Assembly (NCBI RefSeq): GCF_035610345.1
Contig: NZ_CP141214.1
Location: forward strand, 528,230 to 592,229
DNA from: Sinorhizobium meliloti
GTDB taxonomy: Bacteria > Pseudomonadota > Alphaproteobacteria > Rhizobiales > Rhizobiaceae
Direction: 5' to 3'
DNA length: 64,000 nt
The translations under genes were made by a program, and so were the position numbers. The notes beneath the pieces were generated by a model. It worked only from the letters and a program-made list of their open reading frames with translations. It searched no databases and was not told the DNA's origin. Shown one piece after another: positions 7,742-17,064 of the stretch; positions within the stretch are counted from its first letter, which is position 1, and every line of letters starts with the position of its first letter.

Positions 7742-9007
7742 TCAGTGGAAAGGGCACCTCCGCTCTTCGATATGGGCGACGAACTCCTCGCGGAAATGCT
7801 TGAGCGCGGCCCGCAATCCCATGGCCGCACCGTCGCCCAGGGCACAAAACGTGTTGCCGAAAATACCCTTGCAGAGCATCTCCAACTGCTCCAGGTCGCC
7901 CGTTTCACCCTCGCCTGCCTCGATGCGCCGCAGAACTTTCACGACCCAGTCCAAACCTTCCCGGCATGGCGTGCACTTGCCGCAGGATTCATGGTGGAAG
8001 AACTCGATGATCCGCGTGGCGAGCTTGACCATGCAGGTCGAGTCGTCGATCACGACCACGCCTGCCGAGCCGAGCATCGAACCGGCGGCAGCTAGCGAGT
8101 CGAAATCCATGCCCACCTCGAGCTCGCTCGCCGGGATAACCGGTGCCGATACCCCACCGGGAATCACCGCCTTGACCTTTCGCCCCGGCAGGGGTCCGCC
8201 GGCGTGCTCCTCGACGAGTTCATGCAGCGATATGCCCATCGGCAGCTCGTAGAGGCCGGGTTTGCGAACCTGACCGCTGAGGCAGTAGAGCTTCGGGCCG
8301 GGGCTCCTGTCCGGCCCTATGCCGCGAAACCACCCCGGTCCGCGCATCACGATATGCGGCACGCAGGCAAGCGTCTCGACATTGTTGATGACGGTGGGAC
8401 TGGCGTAGAGCCCGGCCACGGCAGGAAACGGCGGCTTCAGTCGCGGCTGCGCCCGCTTGCCCTCGAGTGACTCGAGCATTGCGGTCTCCTCGCCGCAGAT
8501 ATAGGCGCCGGCACCGCGATGGATGTAGACCATGAAATTGAAGTTCGAGCCGAGAATGCCGGTGCCCAGACAGCCGTTTTCATGGGCCTCGGCGATCGCC
8601 TGTTCCATGCGGCGAATAGCCGTCACATATTCTCCGCGAATGTAGACGTAAGCCGTCTCGGCACCGATTGCATAGGCGCTGACCGCCAGCCCCTCGATGA
8701 GCTGATGCGGGTCGCGCTCCATGATGATGCGGTCCTTGAAAGTGCCGGGTTCCCCTTCATCTGCATTGCAGCAGAGATATTTCGGCTTGCCGGCCGCTTT
8801 CGGCACGAAGCTCCACTTCATGCCCGTCGGGAAACCGGCACCCCCGCGGCCGCGCAGGTTGGATTCCTTGACGAGGTCGACGATCTCGTCCGGCGTATAT
8901 TCGCCGAGCGCCTTCCGGAGCGCCCGGTAGCCGCCGCCGGCCTCATAGGTCGACAGCAGATGACCGTCCGGCACATCGACATTCCTGAGCAGGACCGGCT
9001 CGAACAT
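7742..9007 (-). CDS. nuoF: NADH-quinone oxidoreductase subunit F (NADH and FMN binding)
   Basis: A 421-residue flavoprotein that oxidises NADH and passes electrons to FMN and cluster N3. The nucleotide-binding motif GRGGAGFP is at residues 53-60, the NADEGEPGTFKDR loop near 81-93, and the N3 ligands C342, C345, C348 (SCGKCTPCREG) and C388. Length and motifs are standard. The ATG at 9007 has AGGAG upstream and lies 3 bases after the nuoE stop; nuoG follows 30 bases downstream. It belongs to the nuoABCDEFG block. Confidence 0.97.
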   Translation of the reverse strand: MFEPVLLRNVDVPDGHLLSTYEAGGGYRALRKALGEYTPDEIVDLVKESNLRGRGGAGFPTGMKWSFVPKAAGKPKYLCCNADEGEPGTFKDRIIMERDPHQLIEGLAVSAYAIGAETAYVYIRGEYVTAIRRMEQAIAEAHENGCLGTGILGSNFNFMVYIHRGAGAYICGEETAMLESLEGKRAQPRLKPPFPAVAGLYASPTVINNVETLACVPHIVMRGPGWFRGIGPDRSPGPKLYCLSGQVRKPGLYELPMGISLHELVEEHAGGPLPGRKVKAVIPGGVSAPVIPASELEVGMDFDSLAAAGSMLGSAGVVVIDDSTCMVKLATRIIEFFHHESCGKCTPCREGLDWVVKVLRRIEAGEGETGDLEQLEMLCKGIFGNTFCALGDGAAMGLRAALKHFREEFVAHIEERRCPFH

Positions 9008-9010
9008 GGC

Positions 9011-9520
9011 TTATTCTCCTGGCGCCGGCGCAGCAGCGCGCTCGATGCTCGCCGCCCGCTCCGCCGCGCGGAAGCTCTCCAGCAGCGCATCGAGCCGCGC
9101 GGGATCAAGGTTGCCGTGGTAATCGTCGCCGACCTGCATCACCGGAGCCATTTCGCAAGCCCCGAGACATTCGACGGTCGAAAGCGTGAACGCACCGTCC
9201 GGGGTGGTTTCGCCCTTCCTGATCCCCAGTGTCGTTTCCAGATGCTTCAGCAGCGCCTCGGATCCGCACAGCATGCAGGAGACATTGTCACAGAGTTGCA
9301 GGTGGAACCTGCCGATCGGCTCGGTATGGAAGAGCGTGTAGAAGGTCGCCAGTTCATAGACCCAGACGCGTTCGACGCCGAGAATCTCGGCGACGTCTTC
9401 GAGCACCGGCCCGGGCAGATGACCATGCTCCTTCTGCGCGATCATGAGCGCGGGCATGATCGCCGACCGCCGTTCGGGGTATCGTGCCGCCGCCGCCTCG
9501 ATCTCTTCGCGCATGCTCAT
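9011..9520 (-). CDS. nuoE: NADH-quinone oxidoreductase subunit E (2Fe-2S)
   Basis: A 169-residue thioredoxin-like ferredoxin of the NADH module, housing cluster N1a. Ligands are C77, C82, C118 and C122 (CDNVSC and CLGAC). The N-terminal helix bundle (residues 1-65, with LPALMIAQ-like and ELATFYTLF sequences) is the usual NuoE start. The C-terminal tail (about residues 150-169) is alanine/glutamate rich. The stop is 3 bases before nuoF, so the two are tightly coupled. Confidence 0.95.
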   Translation of the reverse strand: MSMREEIEAAAARYPERRSAIMPALMIAQKEHGHLPGPVLEDVAEILGVERVWVYELATFYTLFHTEPIGRFHLQLCDNVSCMLCGSEALLKHLETTLGIRKGETTPDGAFTLSTVECLGACEMAPVMQVGDDYHGNLDPARLDALLESFRAAERAASIERAAAPAPGE

Positions 9521-9538
9521 CGCGTCCGATCCTCCCTG

Positions 9539-10753
9539 CTACTTGTCCACCTCCGCCATCACCGGGTCGAGACTGCCGAGCACGGCGATCATGTCGGCGA
9601 GGTAGCGTGCATTGGTCACGCCGAAGAGTGCCTGAAGATTGACGAAGGAAGGCGCCCTCACCTTCATGCGGAACGGCTTCGGCGATCCGTCGCTGATGAT
9701 GTAGAAGCCGAGTTCTCCCTTAGGCGCCTCGATCACCGAATAGACCTCGCCTTTCGGCACGTCGAAGCCATAGGCGGAGAGATCAAAATGCTGGATCAGG
9801 GCCTCCATCGAGCAATGCACGCGCTCTTTGTCGACGGGGAAGGCGATCGTCGGAATATCGACCTGAAACGGCCCCTCCGGCATCTGCTCCATGCATTGTT
9901 CGATGAGGCGGATGCTCTCGCGCATCTCGTCGACGCGGCAAAGCCAGCGCGCATAGCAATCGCCCTCCTCGCGCGTGATGACGTTGAAATCGAGCCGATC
10001 GTAGATTTCATAGGGTTCGTCGCGCCGGATATCCCAGTCGACGCCGGAGGCACGCAGGTTCGGCCCGCTCAAGCCGAGGTCGATCGCGTCCTTTGCGGAG
10101 ATCACGCCTATCCCCTGCGTGCGGCTGAGAAACACCCGATTGTTCTCTATCAGGCGCTCATAGTCGCGGATCCTGTTCGGGAAGATCTCGCAAAACTCCC
10201 TGATCTTCGGAATAAACCCGTCGGGCAGGTCCTCGCGTACTCCGCCGACGCGGCAGTAGGAGGTGTGCATGCGCGCACCGGTGATCATCTCCAATAGGTC
10301 CATGATCATTTCGCGCTCGCGCATGGCGTAAAGCAGCGCCGTCATGGCGCCCAGATCCATCGGCAGCGCGCCGGTGATCAGGAGATGACCGGAAATCCGT
10401 GCGAGTTCGGCCATCATCACACGGATATATTGCGCCCGGATCGGGGCCTCTATGCCGAGCAGCCTCTCCACGGCGAGCGCGAAGGCCAGGTTGTTCGAAG
10501 GCGGACAGAGATAGTCGAGCCGGTCGGTCAGCGGGAAGATCTGAGTATAGGTGAAGCTCTCCGCCAGTTTTTCGGTGCCGCGGTGCAGATATCCGATATG
10601 CGGGTCGACGCGTTCGACATATTCTCCGTCGAGTTGGAGCACGAGCCGCAGAACCCCATGGGTGCTCGGGTGTTGCGGACCGAGATTGAGAAGCACCTCC
10701 TTGGTATTGAGCGCTTCGCCTTCCGGCCTCATGAGCTCGGTGACTTCGGTCAT
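9539..10753 (-). CDS. nuoD: NADH-quinone oxidoreductase subunit D (49 kDa quinone-site subunit)
   Basis: A 404-residue homologue of the 49 kDa subunit, which lines the quinone site with NuoB. Motifs include NLGPQHPSTHGVLRL near the N-terminus, PHIGYLHRGTEKL, and the GVREDLPDG and GPNLRASGVDWD loops. The C-terminus ends LGSLDPVMAEVDK, where VDR or VDK is typical. The start at 10753 (MTEVTELMRPEG) is chosen because it follows the nuoC stop by one base and has GGAG upstream; the longer frame upstream is arginine-rich overlap with nuoC. NuoC and NuoD are separate here, unlike the fused NuoCD of E. coli. Confidence 0.96.
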   Translation of the reverse strand: MTEVTELMRPEGEALNTKEVLLNLGPQHPSTHGVLRLVLQLDGEYVERVDPHIGYLHRGTEKLAESFTYTQIFPLTDRLDYLCPPSNNLAFALAVERLLGIEAPIRAQYIRVMMAELARISGHLLITGALPMDLGAMTALLYAMREREMIMDLLEMITGARMHTSYCRVGGVREDLPDGFIPKIREFCEIFPNRIRDYERLIENNRVFLSRTQGIGVISAKDAIDLGLSGPNLRASGVDWDIRRDEPYEIYDRLDFNVITREEGDCYARWLCRVDEMRESIRLIEQCMEQMPEGPFQVDIPTIAFPVDKERVHCSMEALIQHFDLSAYGFDVPKGEVYSVIEAPKGELGFYIISDGSPKPFRMKVRAPSFVNLQALFGVTNARYLADMIAVLGSLDPVMAEVDK

Positions 10754-10754
10754 C

Positions 10755-11318
10755 TCAACTCTCCGGCGTCTGACGGCCTCCTTGCGGTATATCTCTGGTG
10801 GCGAGGTCCGGCTGCGTCGGCGGCGGCCCCTCGGCACCGAAGGGGTTCAGTTTGTCCTTGTAGCCCCTCAAGGGAAAATCCTTGCGCTGCGGAAAGCCCT
10901 CGAAGCCTTCCCACATATAGATGCGGCGCAGATCGGGATGCCCCTCGAAACGGATGCCGTACATGTCCCAGGCCTCGCGTTCATGCCAGTTGGCGGTGCG
11001 CCAGACTCCTGCAACAGAGGGAACATGCGGTGGATCGCCGAGCCGGCACTTGATGCGCACGCGCCATTTGTTCTTCAGCGAATAGAGGTGGTAAACCGTC
11101 TCGAAACGCGGCGTTTCGGGGTAGTGATCGACGCCGCATATGTCGGAGAGGAAATCGAACTCAAGCGCCGGGTGTTCTTTCAGGAATCGACAGAAGTCGA
11201 CGATCTGCTCCGGTTGGACGGCAAAGGCGCAGATACCATGCGCAGTGCCGAGATTCTCGACTGCTCCCGCGAAGCTCCCGATGATCGCCTCGAGATCGAC
11301 ACGCCGCTCCCCGGTCAT
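10755..11318 (-). CDS. nuoC: NADH-quinone oxidoreductase subunit C (30 kDa)
   Basis: A 187-residue 30 kDa subunit of the hydrogenase-like module. The family signature ERE(A/S)[17 protein letters not shown] lies around residues 120-140, and the C-terminal [13 protein letters not shown] stretch precedes a proline-rich tail. The ATG at 11318 overlaps the nuoB stop as ATGA, indicating translational coupling. The next gene, nuoD, begins one base after the stop. The N-terminal ~45 residues ([14 protein letters not shown]) are weakly conserved in the family. Confidence 0.94.
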   Translation of the reverse strand: MTGERRVDLEAIIGSFAGAVENLGTAHGICAFAVQPEQIVDFCRFLKEHPALEFDFLSDICGVDHYPETPRFETVYHLYSLKNKWRVRIKCRLGDPPHVPSVAGVWRTANWHEREAWDMYGIRFEGHPDLRRIYMWEGFEGFPQRKDFPLRGYKDKLNPFGAEGPPPTQPDLATRDIPQGGRQTPES

Positions 11319-11818
11319 GATGCTACAACCCGTCCTAGGGGCGACCCGGTGAGGGCGCGGGACCTCCTGATCTTCTCCTGAAGCAGGAGAAAGCCGTGCA
11401 TCAGCGCCTCCGGCCTCGGCGGACAGCCCGGCACATGCACGTCGACGGGGACGAAGGTTTCCGATCCCTGCACCACGGCATAGGTGTTGTAGACCCCGCC
11501 CGAAATCGCGCAGGTCCCCATCGCAATCACCCAGCGCGGTTCCGGCATCTGATCGTAAAGCCGCCGCACGACGGGCGCGAATTTCCGCGTGACCGTGCCG
11601 GCGATGATCATCACGTCGGATTGCCGCGGAGAAGGCCGGAACACCACGCCGAACCGGTCGAGGTCGTAGCGCGCGCAGCCGGCCGAGATCATTTCGATGG
11701 CGCAGCAGGCAATGCCGAAGGTTTCGGGCCACAAGGCCGACCTCCGGCTCCAACCGATGATGCTGTCGGCCGTGGTAAACAGTACGCTGTCGCGGATCGC
11801 GTCGTTTATTCCTGCCAT
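11315..11818 (-). CDS. nuoB: NADH-quinone oxidoreductase subunit B (cluster N2)
   Basis: A 167-residue PSST-type subunit carrying the terminal 4Fe-4S cluster N2. Ligands are the adjacent pair C38-C39 (GIACCAIEM), C103 (GTCAISGG) and C132 (PGCPPRPEA). The motif [15 protein letters not shown] is present at 61-75. The start at 11818 (MAGINDAIR) lies inside the last bases of nuoA, giving a 13-base overlap; longer upstream frames are antisense-like and arginine-rich. The end overlaps nuoC by 4 bases. Confidence 0.96.
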   Translation of the reverse strand: MAGINDAIRDSVLFTTADSIIGWSRRSALWPETFGIACCAIEMISAGCARYDLDRFGVVFRPSPRQSDVMIIAGTVTRKFAPVVRRLYDQMPEPRWVIAMGTCAISGGVYNTYAVVQGSETFVPVDVHVPGCPPRPEALMHGFLLLQEKIRRSRALTGSPLGRVVAS

Positions 11819-12171
11819 TCCAGCGCCCCCTTCAGCCAGGCATAGGCGAAGCCCACAAGCAGCAGCAACATGAAGACGAACATCTCGATATAGCCGACGA
11901 TGCCGATCTCCTTCAGGACCACCGCCCAGGGAAAGAGGAACATCGCTTCGACATCGAAGACCACGAGGAGGATGGCGAGGATAAAGAAAGGAACCCGGAA
12001 GCGGCCGCCCGCGGCCTCGCCCGCCGCTTCCATACCGCATTCATAAGGGGCGTTCTTTTCGGGATAGGGATTGGACGGACGCAGAAGCGAGGAGACGAAA
12101 AGCGTCGCCGTCGCCACCAGGACTATCCCGGTAACCATGAACAGAACCGGCAGGAACTCCATTGCCGTCAT
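11806..12171 (-). CDS. nuoA: NADH-quinone oxidoreductase subunit A
   Basis: A 121-residue membrane subunit with three hydrophobic segments (about residues 7-28, 62-82, 90-113). The conserved loop is [16 protein letters not shown], containing the quinone-cavity cysteine, and the [26 protein letters not shown] stretch includes the buried acidic pair DVE. Length is standard. It heads the second block nuoABCDEFG after a 215-base gap, which may contain its own promoter. Confidence 0.95.
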   Translation of the reverse strand: MTAMEFLPVLFMVTGIVLVATATLFVSSLLRPSNPYPEKNAPYECGMEAAGEAAGGRFRVPFFILAILLVVFDVEAMFLFPWAVVLKEIGIVGYIEMFVFMLLLLVGFAYAWLKGALEWQE

Positions 12172-12386
12172 AGCGTTTGGCCTTGGCCAACCAGCGGCTT
12201 TTCTCAGCCGCGATCGGTCCCTTCGGAACCGGGGATGCCGGCGCCTCGAGAGGCGGTCTGGGCAATCCTTTTCCTCCAGGGCGAGTCTATGCCGTCGGGC
12301 GGATCAATGCAAATCCAATCGATTAGTAATGTATGATCCGAATTGGCCCGCCTGCAACAATCGACGATACAGCGCGAAGACCCGCC
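12172..12386. promoter_or_regulatory. Gap between nuoN and nuoA, candidate internal promoter
   Basis: A 215-base gap inside a cluster whose other genes overlap or nearly touch. It contains a relatively AT-rich stretch around 12306-12342, with AATCGATT at its centre, and no gene I can support. An internal promoter for nuoABCDEFG is a plausible use, but no confident -35/-10 pair or FixK-type site was found. Confidence 0.35.
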
Positions 12387-13826
12387 TTACCCCCCGAAAG
12401 CCGACTGTTGAGCAAGCCTCAGGAACCACGCCGGAAACAGGCCGATGCCGATGGTGCCGGCTGCTGTGAAGGCGAGCGTGGCACGGACGAGCGGCGTCAG
12501 CGCAGGTTCGAACGTCCTTTCCGGCTCGCGCATGTAGATCACCATCACGATGCGGATATAGAAATAGGCGGCGACGACGCTGAGCAGGACTGCGATCACC
12601 GCCAGCACGACGAAACCTCGCTCCACCAGCGCGACCAGCACGTAGAACTTGGCGAAGAAACCGGCCGTCGGCGGGATGCCGGCGAGCGAGAAGAGATAAA
12701 GGAGCATCAGAAGCGCGAGCCCGGGATGGAACTTGGCGAAACCTGCGTAGTCTTCGATGACCTCGCCGGATAAATCGCCGTTCCGCATCATGATCACGGC
12801 GCCGAAAATGCCGAGATTCATGAAAGTGTAGATGAGCAGATAGAGCATCACGCTGGCGATCCCGTCCTGGCCGCCGGCCACCACACCGAAAATAGCAAAA
12901 CCCGCATGGGCGATGCTGGAATAGGCGAGCAGACGCTTGAAATTGTCCTGCACCAGCGCCACGAAACTGCCGAGCGCCATCGTTGCCACCGCAATGGCCG
13001 CGACGATGATCCAGGCGTTCGAGACCTCGACGAGAGGATTGAGGAACACCCGGAGAATCACCGCGAACCCGGCCGCCTTGGGCGCGACCGACATGAAGGC
13101 AGTGATCGTCGTGGGAGCGCCTTCATAGACGTCCGGCACCCACATATGGAACGGCACGGCGCCGATCTTGAAGACGAGCCCCGCAACGATGAAAACGACC
13201 GCCAGCAGCAGGGCGGGATCGAGTGGACCGCCGCTCACCGCCTCAGCCATCCGGTCCAGTTGGGTCGTACCGGTGAGCCCGTAGATGAGCGAAACGCCAT
13301 AAAGGAAAATCGCCGTCGATACTGCGCCGAGGATCACATATTTCAACGCCGCCTCGTTCGACCGCCGCTCTTTGCGCAGGAAGCCTGTCAGCACATAGGT
13401 GCAGAGCACCATCAGCTCGAGACCCACATAGATCGACAGGAGGTCGATCGCCGAGGCCATAATCATCATCCCCGCAAGGGCGAAGAGCAGCAGGACATAA
13501 TATTCGCTCCTGCCGATCCCCTCGATCTCGCCGTATTTCCGCGACAGGAAAAAGGTCAGGATGGTCGCCAGATAAAACACCATCTTGAAAAAGACGGCGA
13601 AGCGGTCGGAAATGAACATGCCCGCATAGGCCGGCCGCATCTCGCCTGCCAGCATCAGCGTGGCCACCGCGGCAAGGAGCACGATCGCGACCGAGACCCA
13701 CAGGAGCAGTTCGTCCCGCCCCTTGCGCACAAGCTCTCCGACAATCAGCAGGATGCAGGCACCGGTGACCACGATGATTTCGGGGACGCTCGCCAGGGCC
13801 CATTGGAGAAGCGCGGCAGCAGTCAT
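12387..13826 (-). CDS. nuoN: NADH-quinone oxidoreductase subunit N
   Basis: A 479-residue antiporter-like proton-pumping subunit with about 14 membrane segments. The charged residues of the channel are visible: E137 in the TM5 motif YVGLELM, K220 in LVFKIGAVPFHMWVPD (TM7), and a lysine in MSVAPKAAGF (TM8). Its ATG overlaps the nuoM stop as ATGA. It is the last gene of the membrane-arm block (J-K-antiporter-small protein-L-like-M-N). Confidence 0.95.
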   Translation of the reverse strand: MTAAALLQWALASVPEIIVVTGACILLIVGELVRKGRDELLLWVSVAIVLLAAVATLMLAGEMRPAYAGMFISDRFAVFFKMVFYLATILTFFLSRKYGEIEGIGRSEYYVLLLFALAGMMIMASAIDLLSIYVGLELMVLCTYVLTGFLRKERRSNEAALKYVILGAVSTAIFLYGVSLIYGLTGTTQLDRMAEAVSGGPLDPALLLAVVFIVAGLVFKIGAVPFHMWVPDVYEGAPTTITAFMSVAPKAAGFAVILRVFLNPLVEVSNAWIIVAAIAVATMALGSFVALVQDNFKRLLAYSSIAHAGFAIFGVVAGGQDGIASVMLYLLIYTFMNLGIFGAVIMMRNGDLSGEVIEDYAGFAKFHPGLALLMLLYLFSLAGIPPTAGFFAKFYVLVALVERGFVVLAVIAVLLSVVAAYFYIRIVMVIYMREPERTFEPALTPLVRATLAFTAAGTIGIGLFPAWFLRLAQQSAFGG

Positions 13827-15298
13827 TGACCGCTCCCTTCACCGTGTACCTGCACCAGCAGATTTCGCACCGACGCATCGATGATCCCGAGGAAGGGTCG
13901 CGGATAGAGCCCGACCCAGAGCACAAAGACGGCGAGCGGCAGAATGGCAGCCAGCTCGCGGCCATTCACGTCGTTTATCTTGTACCTGGCAGTCACATTC
14001 GCCGGACCAAGCGCCACTTTCCCGTACATGCCGAGCAGGTAGGCGGCACTCAGCAACGCACCCACTACGGCCGCGGCGCCCGCGGCGAGGTTTGCCGCAA
14101 ACCCGCCTGACAGCACCAGCAGTTCGCCGACGAAAGCGTTCGTCCCCGGCAGCGCCATCGAAGACAGGGTGAAGAGCGCAAGAAAGGCGGTATAGACCGG
14201 CGCCGCCTTCATCAGCCCGCCGTAATTCGCGATGCTGCGGGTATGGGTGCGCTCGTAGATCAGGCCCACGAACAGGAACAATGCGCCAGTCGTTATCCCG
14301 TGGTTGAACATCTGCAGGATGCTGCCCTCGAGCCCGCGCAGATTCAGCGCGAAAATCCCGAGCGTCACAAATCCCATATGGCTGATGCTGGAATAGGCCA
14401 CCAGCTTTTTCAGGTCGTCCTGAGCCAGGGCCAGCAAGCCGCCATAGACGATCGCAACAGCCGAAAGCACGAGCATAAGCGTCGAATAGTAGAGCGATGC
14501 TTCCGGCAGCATCGGCAGCGAGAAGCGCAGGAACCCGTAAGCGCCCATCTTCAGGAGCACGCCGGCGAGAATGATGCTGCCCGCCGTCGGCGCCTGGACA
14601 TGTGCGTCCGGCAGCCAGGTGTGCACCGGCACCATCGGCACCTTGACGGCGAAGGCCACCAGGAAGGCGAAGAACAGCCAGGACTGAACGCCGAAGGGCA
14701 GATCCTGCGCCGTCAGGGCGAGTATGTCGAAGGTCTCGCCCCCCTGGAAATAGAGCACGATGACGCCGATCAGGAAGAGGATGCTGCCAGCCAGCGTGTA
14801 GAGGAAGAACTTGAACGCCGCATAGACCCGGCCTTCCCCGCCCCAGACGCCGATGATCAGATACATCGGAATCAGCATCGCCTCCCAGAAGACGTAGAAC
14901 AGGAACAGGTCGAGCGCGCAGAAGACACCGAGCATCAGCGCCTGCATGATCAGCAGGCTGACCATGAACTCCTTCACTTTGCGGTCGACCGCCACCCAGG
15001 AAGCGAGCACGGAGATCAAGCTCAAAAGCGCCGTCAGGAACAGGAAGAGCGCGCTGATCCCGTCGACGCCGAGCGCGTAAGTGATCCCGAGCGCGGGCAC
15101 CCAGGGACGGCTCTCGGTGAACTGCATTTCGTGCGTCGTCGTGTCGAAACCGGCCAGCATCACGATGCAGAGCGCGAGATCGACAATCCCGAAACCGAGC
15201 GCCGTCCACCGCACCGCATCGTCGCTGCGCATGAACACCACCACCGCCGCCCCGGCGACGGGCAGGAAGACGATGAGGCTCAGCAGCGGGATCGACAT
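13823..15298 (-). CDS. nuoM: NADH-quinone oxidoreductase subunit M
   Basis: A 491-residue antiporter-like subunit. E139 (FWEAMLIPMYL), K219 (AFAVKVPMVPVHTWLPDAH) and K250 (VLLKMGAYGFLRF) are in place. The TM12 region has the NuoM-type glutamate (LIYERTHTR) instead of lysine, so this is a genuine NuoM. The start at 15298 has GGAGG upstream and lies 5 bases after the NuoL-like stop. It overlaps nuoN by four bases. Confidence 0.95.
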   Translation of the reverse strand: MSIPLLSLIVFLPVAGAAVVVFMRSDDAVRWTALGFGIVDLALCIVMLAGFDTTTHEMQFTESRPWVPALGITYALGVDGISALFLFLTALLSLISVLASWVAVDRKVKEFMVSLLIMQALMLGVFCALDLFLFYVFWEAMLIPMYLIIGVWGGEGRVYAAFKFFLYTLAGSILFLIGVIVLYFQGGETFDILALTAQDLPFGVQSWLFFAFLVAFAVKVPMVPVHTWLPDAHVQAPTAGSIILAGVLLKMGAYGFLRFSLPMLPEASLYYSTLMLVLSAVAIVYGGLLALAQDDLKKLVAYSSISHMGFVTLGIFALNLRGLEGSILQMFNHGITTGALFLFVGLIYERTHTRSIANYGGLMKAAPVYTAFLALFTLSSMALPGTNAFVGELLVLSGGFAANLAAGAAAVVGALLSAAYLLGMYGKVALGPANVTARYKINDVNGRELAAILPLAVFVLWVGLYPRPFLGIIDASVRNLLVQVHGEGSGQ

Positions 15299-15303
15299 CG
15301 TGC

Positions 15304-17064
15304 CTACCTCCACACCACCGCAAAGACGAGGATGGCCGCGATCAGGCCGGCGATCATCGCCAGCACGTAATGGGTGACGACGCCGCTCTGCCAACGTCGC
15401 AATACGCTGCCGCCGTCAAGGATCGATCGGGCAAAACCATTCACGACGCCGTCCACGCCATTGAGATCGAGCCGCACCCCCGTGCGCGCCGAGCCGTGCA
15501 GGAAGGGCAGTACCGCAGTCTCCGACACGTCGCTGACCGCCTTCTCATACCGCGCCAACGGTCTTTCCGCGAACCACATGAAGGCGCGGGCGCCCTTGCG
15601 GTAGAACCAGTCGGTGTCGAGGCTGATCATGTTCTCGGGATCGAGCGCCCGAAGGAAGATCACGAAGCCCAAAGCCGTGAACATCAGGAGCCCGAGGCTC
15701 TCGGTCACGTGGACGCCGGTATAGGGCTCGAAATCGACAGGATAGGGCAGAAGCGCGTAGAGCGGGCCGGGGAATACGCCGATGGCGATGCAGAGCGCCG
15801 CCGCCATCCCCATCGCGACCAGCATGTTGCCGGGCGGCTCCCGTGCCTGCAGCCCCCGGTCGGTACCGAAAAACATGTAATAGGGGAGCTTGAGCCCGGT
15901 GTGCAGGAACGTCCCGGACGACGCCATCGTCAGCGCCAGCATCACCAGCGCGCGGTGATCCTGCCCCGCCGCGGCTATCACCATCGATTTGCTGACAAAA
16001 CCCGAGAAGAACGGAAATGCCGAGATCGCAAAGGCGCCGATCATATAGAGCGCTACCGTCAGCGGCATTGCCTTGTAGAGCCCGCCAAGCTCGGTGAGCT
16101 TGCGCCGGCCGGTGACGTAGATCACCGCCCCGGCACCCATGAACAAAAGCCCCTTGTAAAGGATGTGCGCGAAGGCGTGACTGGTGGCCCCGTTCACCGC
16201 CAGCTCGGTGCCGATGCCGATGCCCGCGACCATGTAGCCCACCTGACTGACGATATGATAGGCAAGAAGGCGGCGGCAGTCGTTTTCCAGCACCGCATAA
16301 ATGACGCCGTAGAGCGCCATCACCGTGCCGAGCCAGACCAGCAGTTCGATACCCGGAAACGCCCGCGCCAGCACGTAGACGGCGGTCTTGGTCGTGAAGG
16401 CGCTCATGAACACCGCGCCGGTGACGGTCGCCTCCGGGTAGGCATCGGTGAGCCAGGCATTGAGCGGCGGCACCGCCGCGTTGAGCAGGAAGCCGGCAAG
16501 AATGAGGTAGGTACCCGCGTCCAAAGCGCCCTCGACCGGACCGAAGAGCAGCGAGCCTGCGGCTGCCCCATGGAGCAGAATTCCACCGAGCAGGATGACG
16601 CCGCCGGTGACGTGGACCATGAGATACCGGAAGGCAGCGCGGATCGCCTGTCCCCCTCCTTGAGCGAAGACGAGATAAGCCGACGCGAATGCCATGCCCT
16701 CCCAGAACAGATAGAGGGTCAGATAGTCGCCTGCGAACACCACCCCGAGCGCGCTGCCGACATAGACGAAGGCGGCTACATGCTGGCCGGCGCCGGAAAG
16801 GTGCAATGCATAGACCGTCCCGATCAGCGCCATGATGGTGAAGACGGTAGCGAAGACGGTGCTGAGCTGGTCGACCTTTGCAATCAGAATTTCCTGGCCG
16901 AGGAACTGCGTCTCGCCATAACTGCCGGGCTCTATCGCCAGGACGACGACGACCGCCAGTACCGGGATCAGCACGAGATAGGCTTTACGCGCCGGTCCCG
17001 TGAAGAACGGGATCGGCAGAGCGCCCAGAATGAAGATGAGGGCCGGATGGACGAAATCAGTCAT
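15304..17064 (-). CDS. NuoL-like / MrpD-like antiporter subunit with long C-terminal lateral helix region
   Basis: A 586-residue polytopic protein in the position where nuoL would be. Its last part has the NuoL layout: a membrane helix at about 455-474, a non-membrane segment at about 476-565 that begins with DWFYRK (485-490), and a final helix at 566-585. That segment is the expected lateral (HL) helix which clamps the antiporter subunits. Channel residues E122, K226 and K304 are present, but the TM7 lysine position reads asparagine (N195 in LLNAAVPPLNAWL; NuoM, NuoN and the 487-residue neighbour all have lysine). Databases may label such proteins Na+/H+ antiporter subunit D. The start overlaps the 84-residue gene by 8 bases. 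Confidence 0.88.
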   Translation of the reverse strand: MTDFVHPALIFILGALPIPFFTGPARKAYLVLIPVLAVVVVLAIEPGSYGETQFLGQEILIAKVDQLSTVFATVFTIMALIGTVYALHLSGAGQHVAAFVYVGSALGVVFAGDYLTLYLFWEGMAFASAYLVFAQGGGQAIRAAFRYLMVHVTGGVILLGGILLHGAAAGSLLFGPVEGALDAGTYLILAGFLLNAAVPPLNAWLTDAYPEATVTGAVFMSAFTTKTAVYVLARAFPGIELLVWLGTVMALYGVIYAVLENDCRRLLAYHIVSQVGYMVAGIGIGTELAVNGATSHAFAHILYKGLLFMGAGAVIYVTGRRKLTELGGLYKAMPLTVALYMIGAFAISAFPFFSGFVSKSMVIAAAGQDHRALVMLALTMASSGTFLHTGLKLPYYMFFGTDRGLQAREPPGNMLVAMGMAAALCIAIGVFPGPLYALLPYPVDFEPYTGVHVTESLGLLMFTALGFVIFLRALDPENMISLDTDWFYRKGARAFMWFAERPLARYEKAVSDVSETAVLPFLHGSARTGVRLDLNGVDGVVNGFARSILDGGSVLRRWQSGVVTHYVLAMIAGLIAAILVFAVVWR

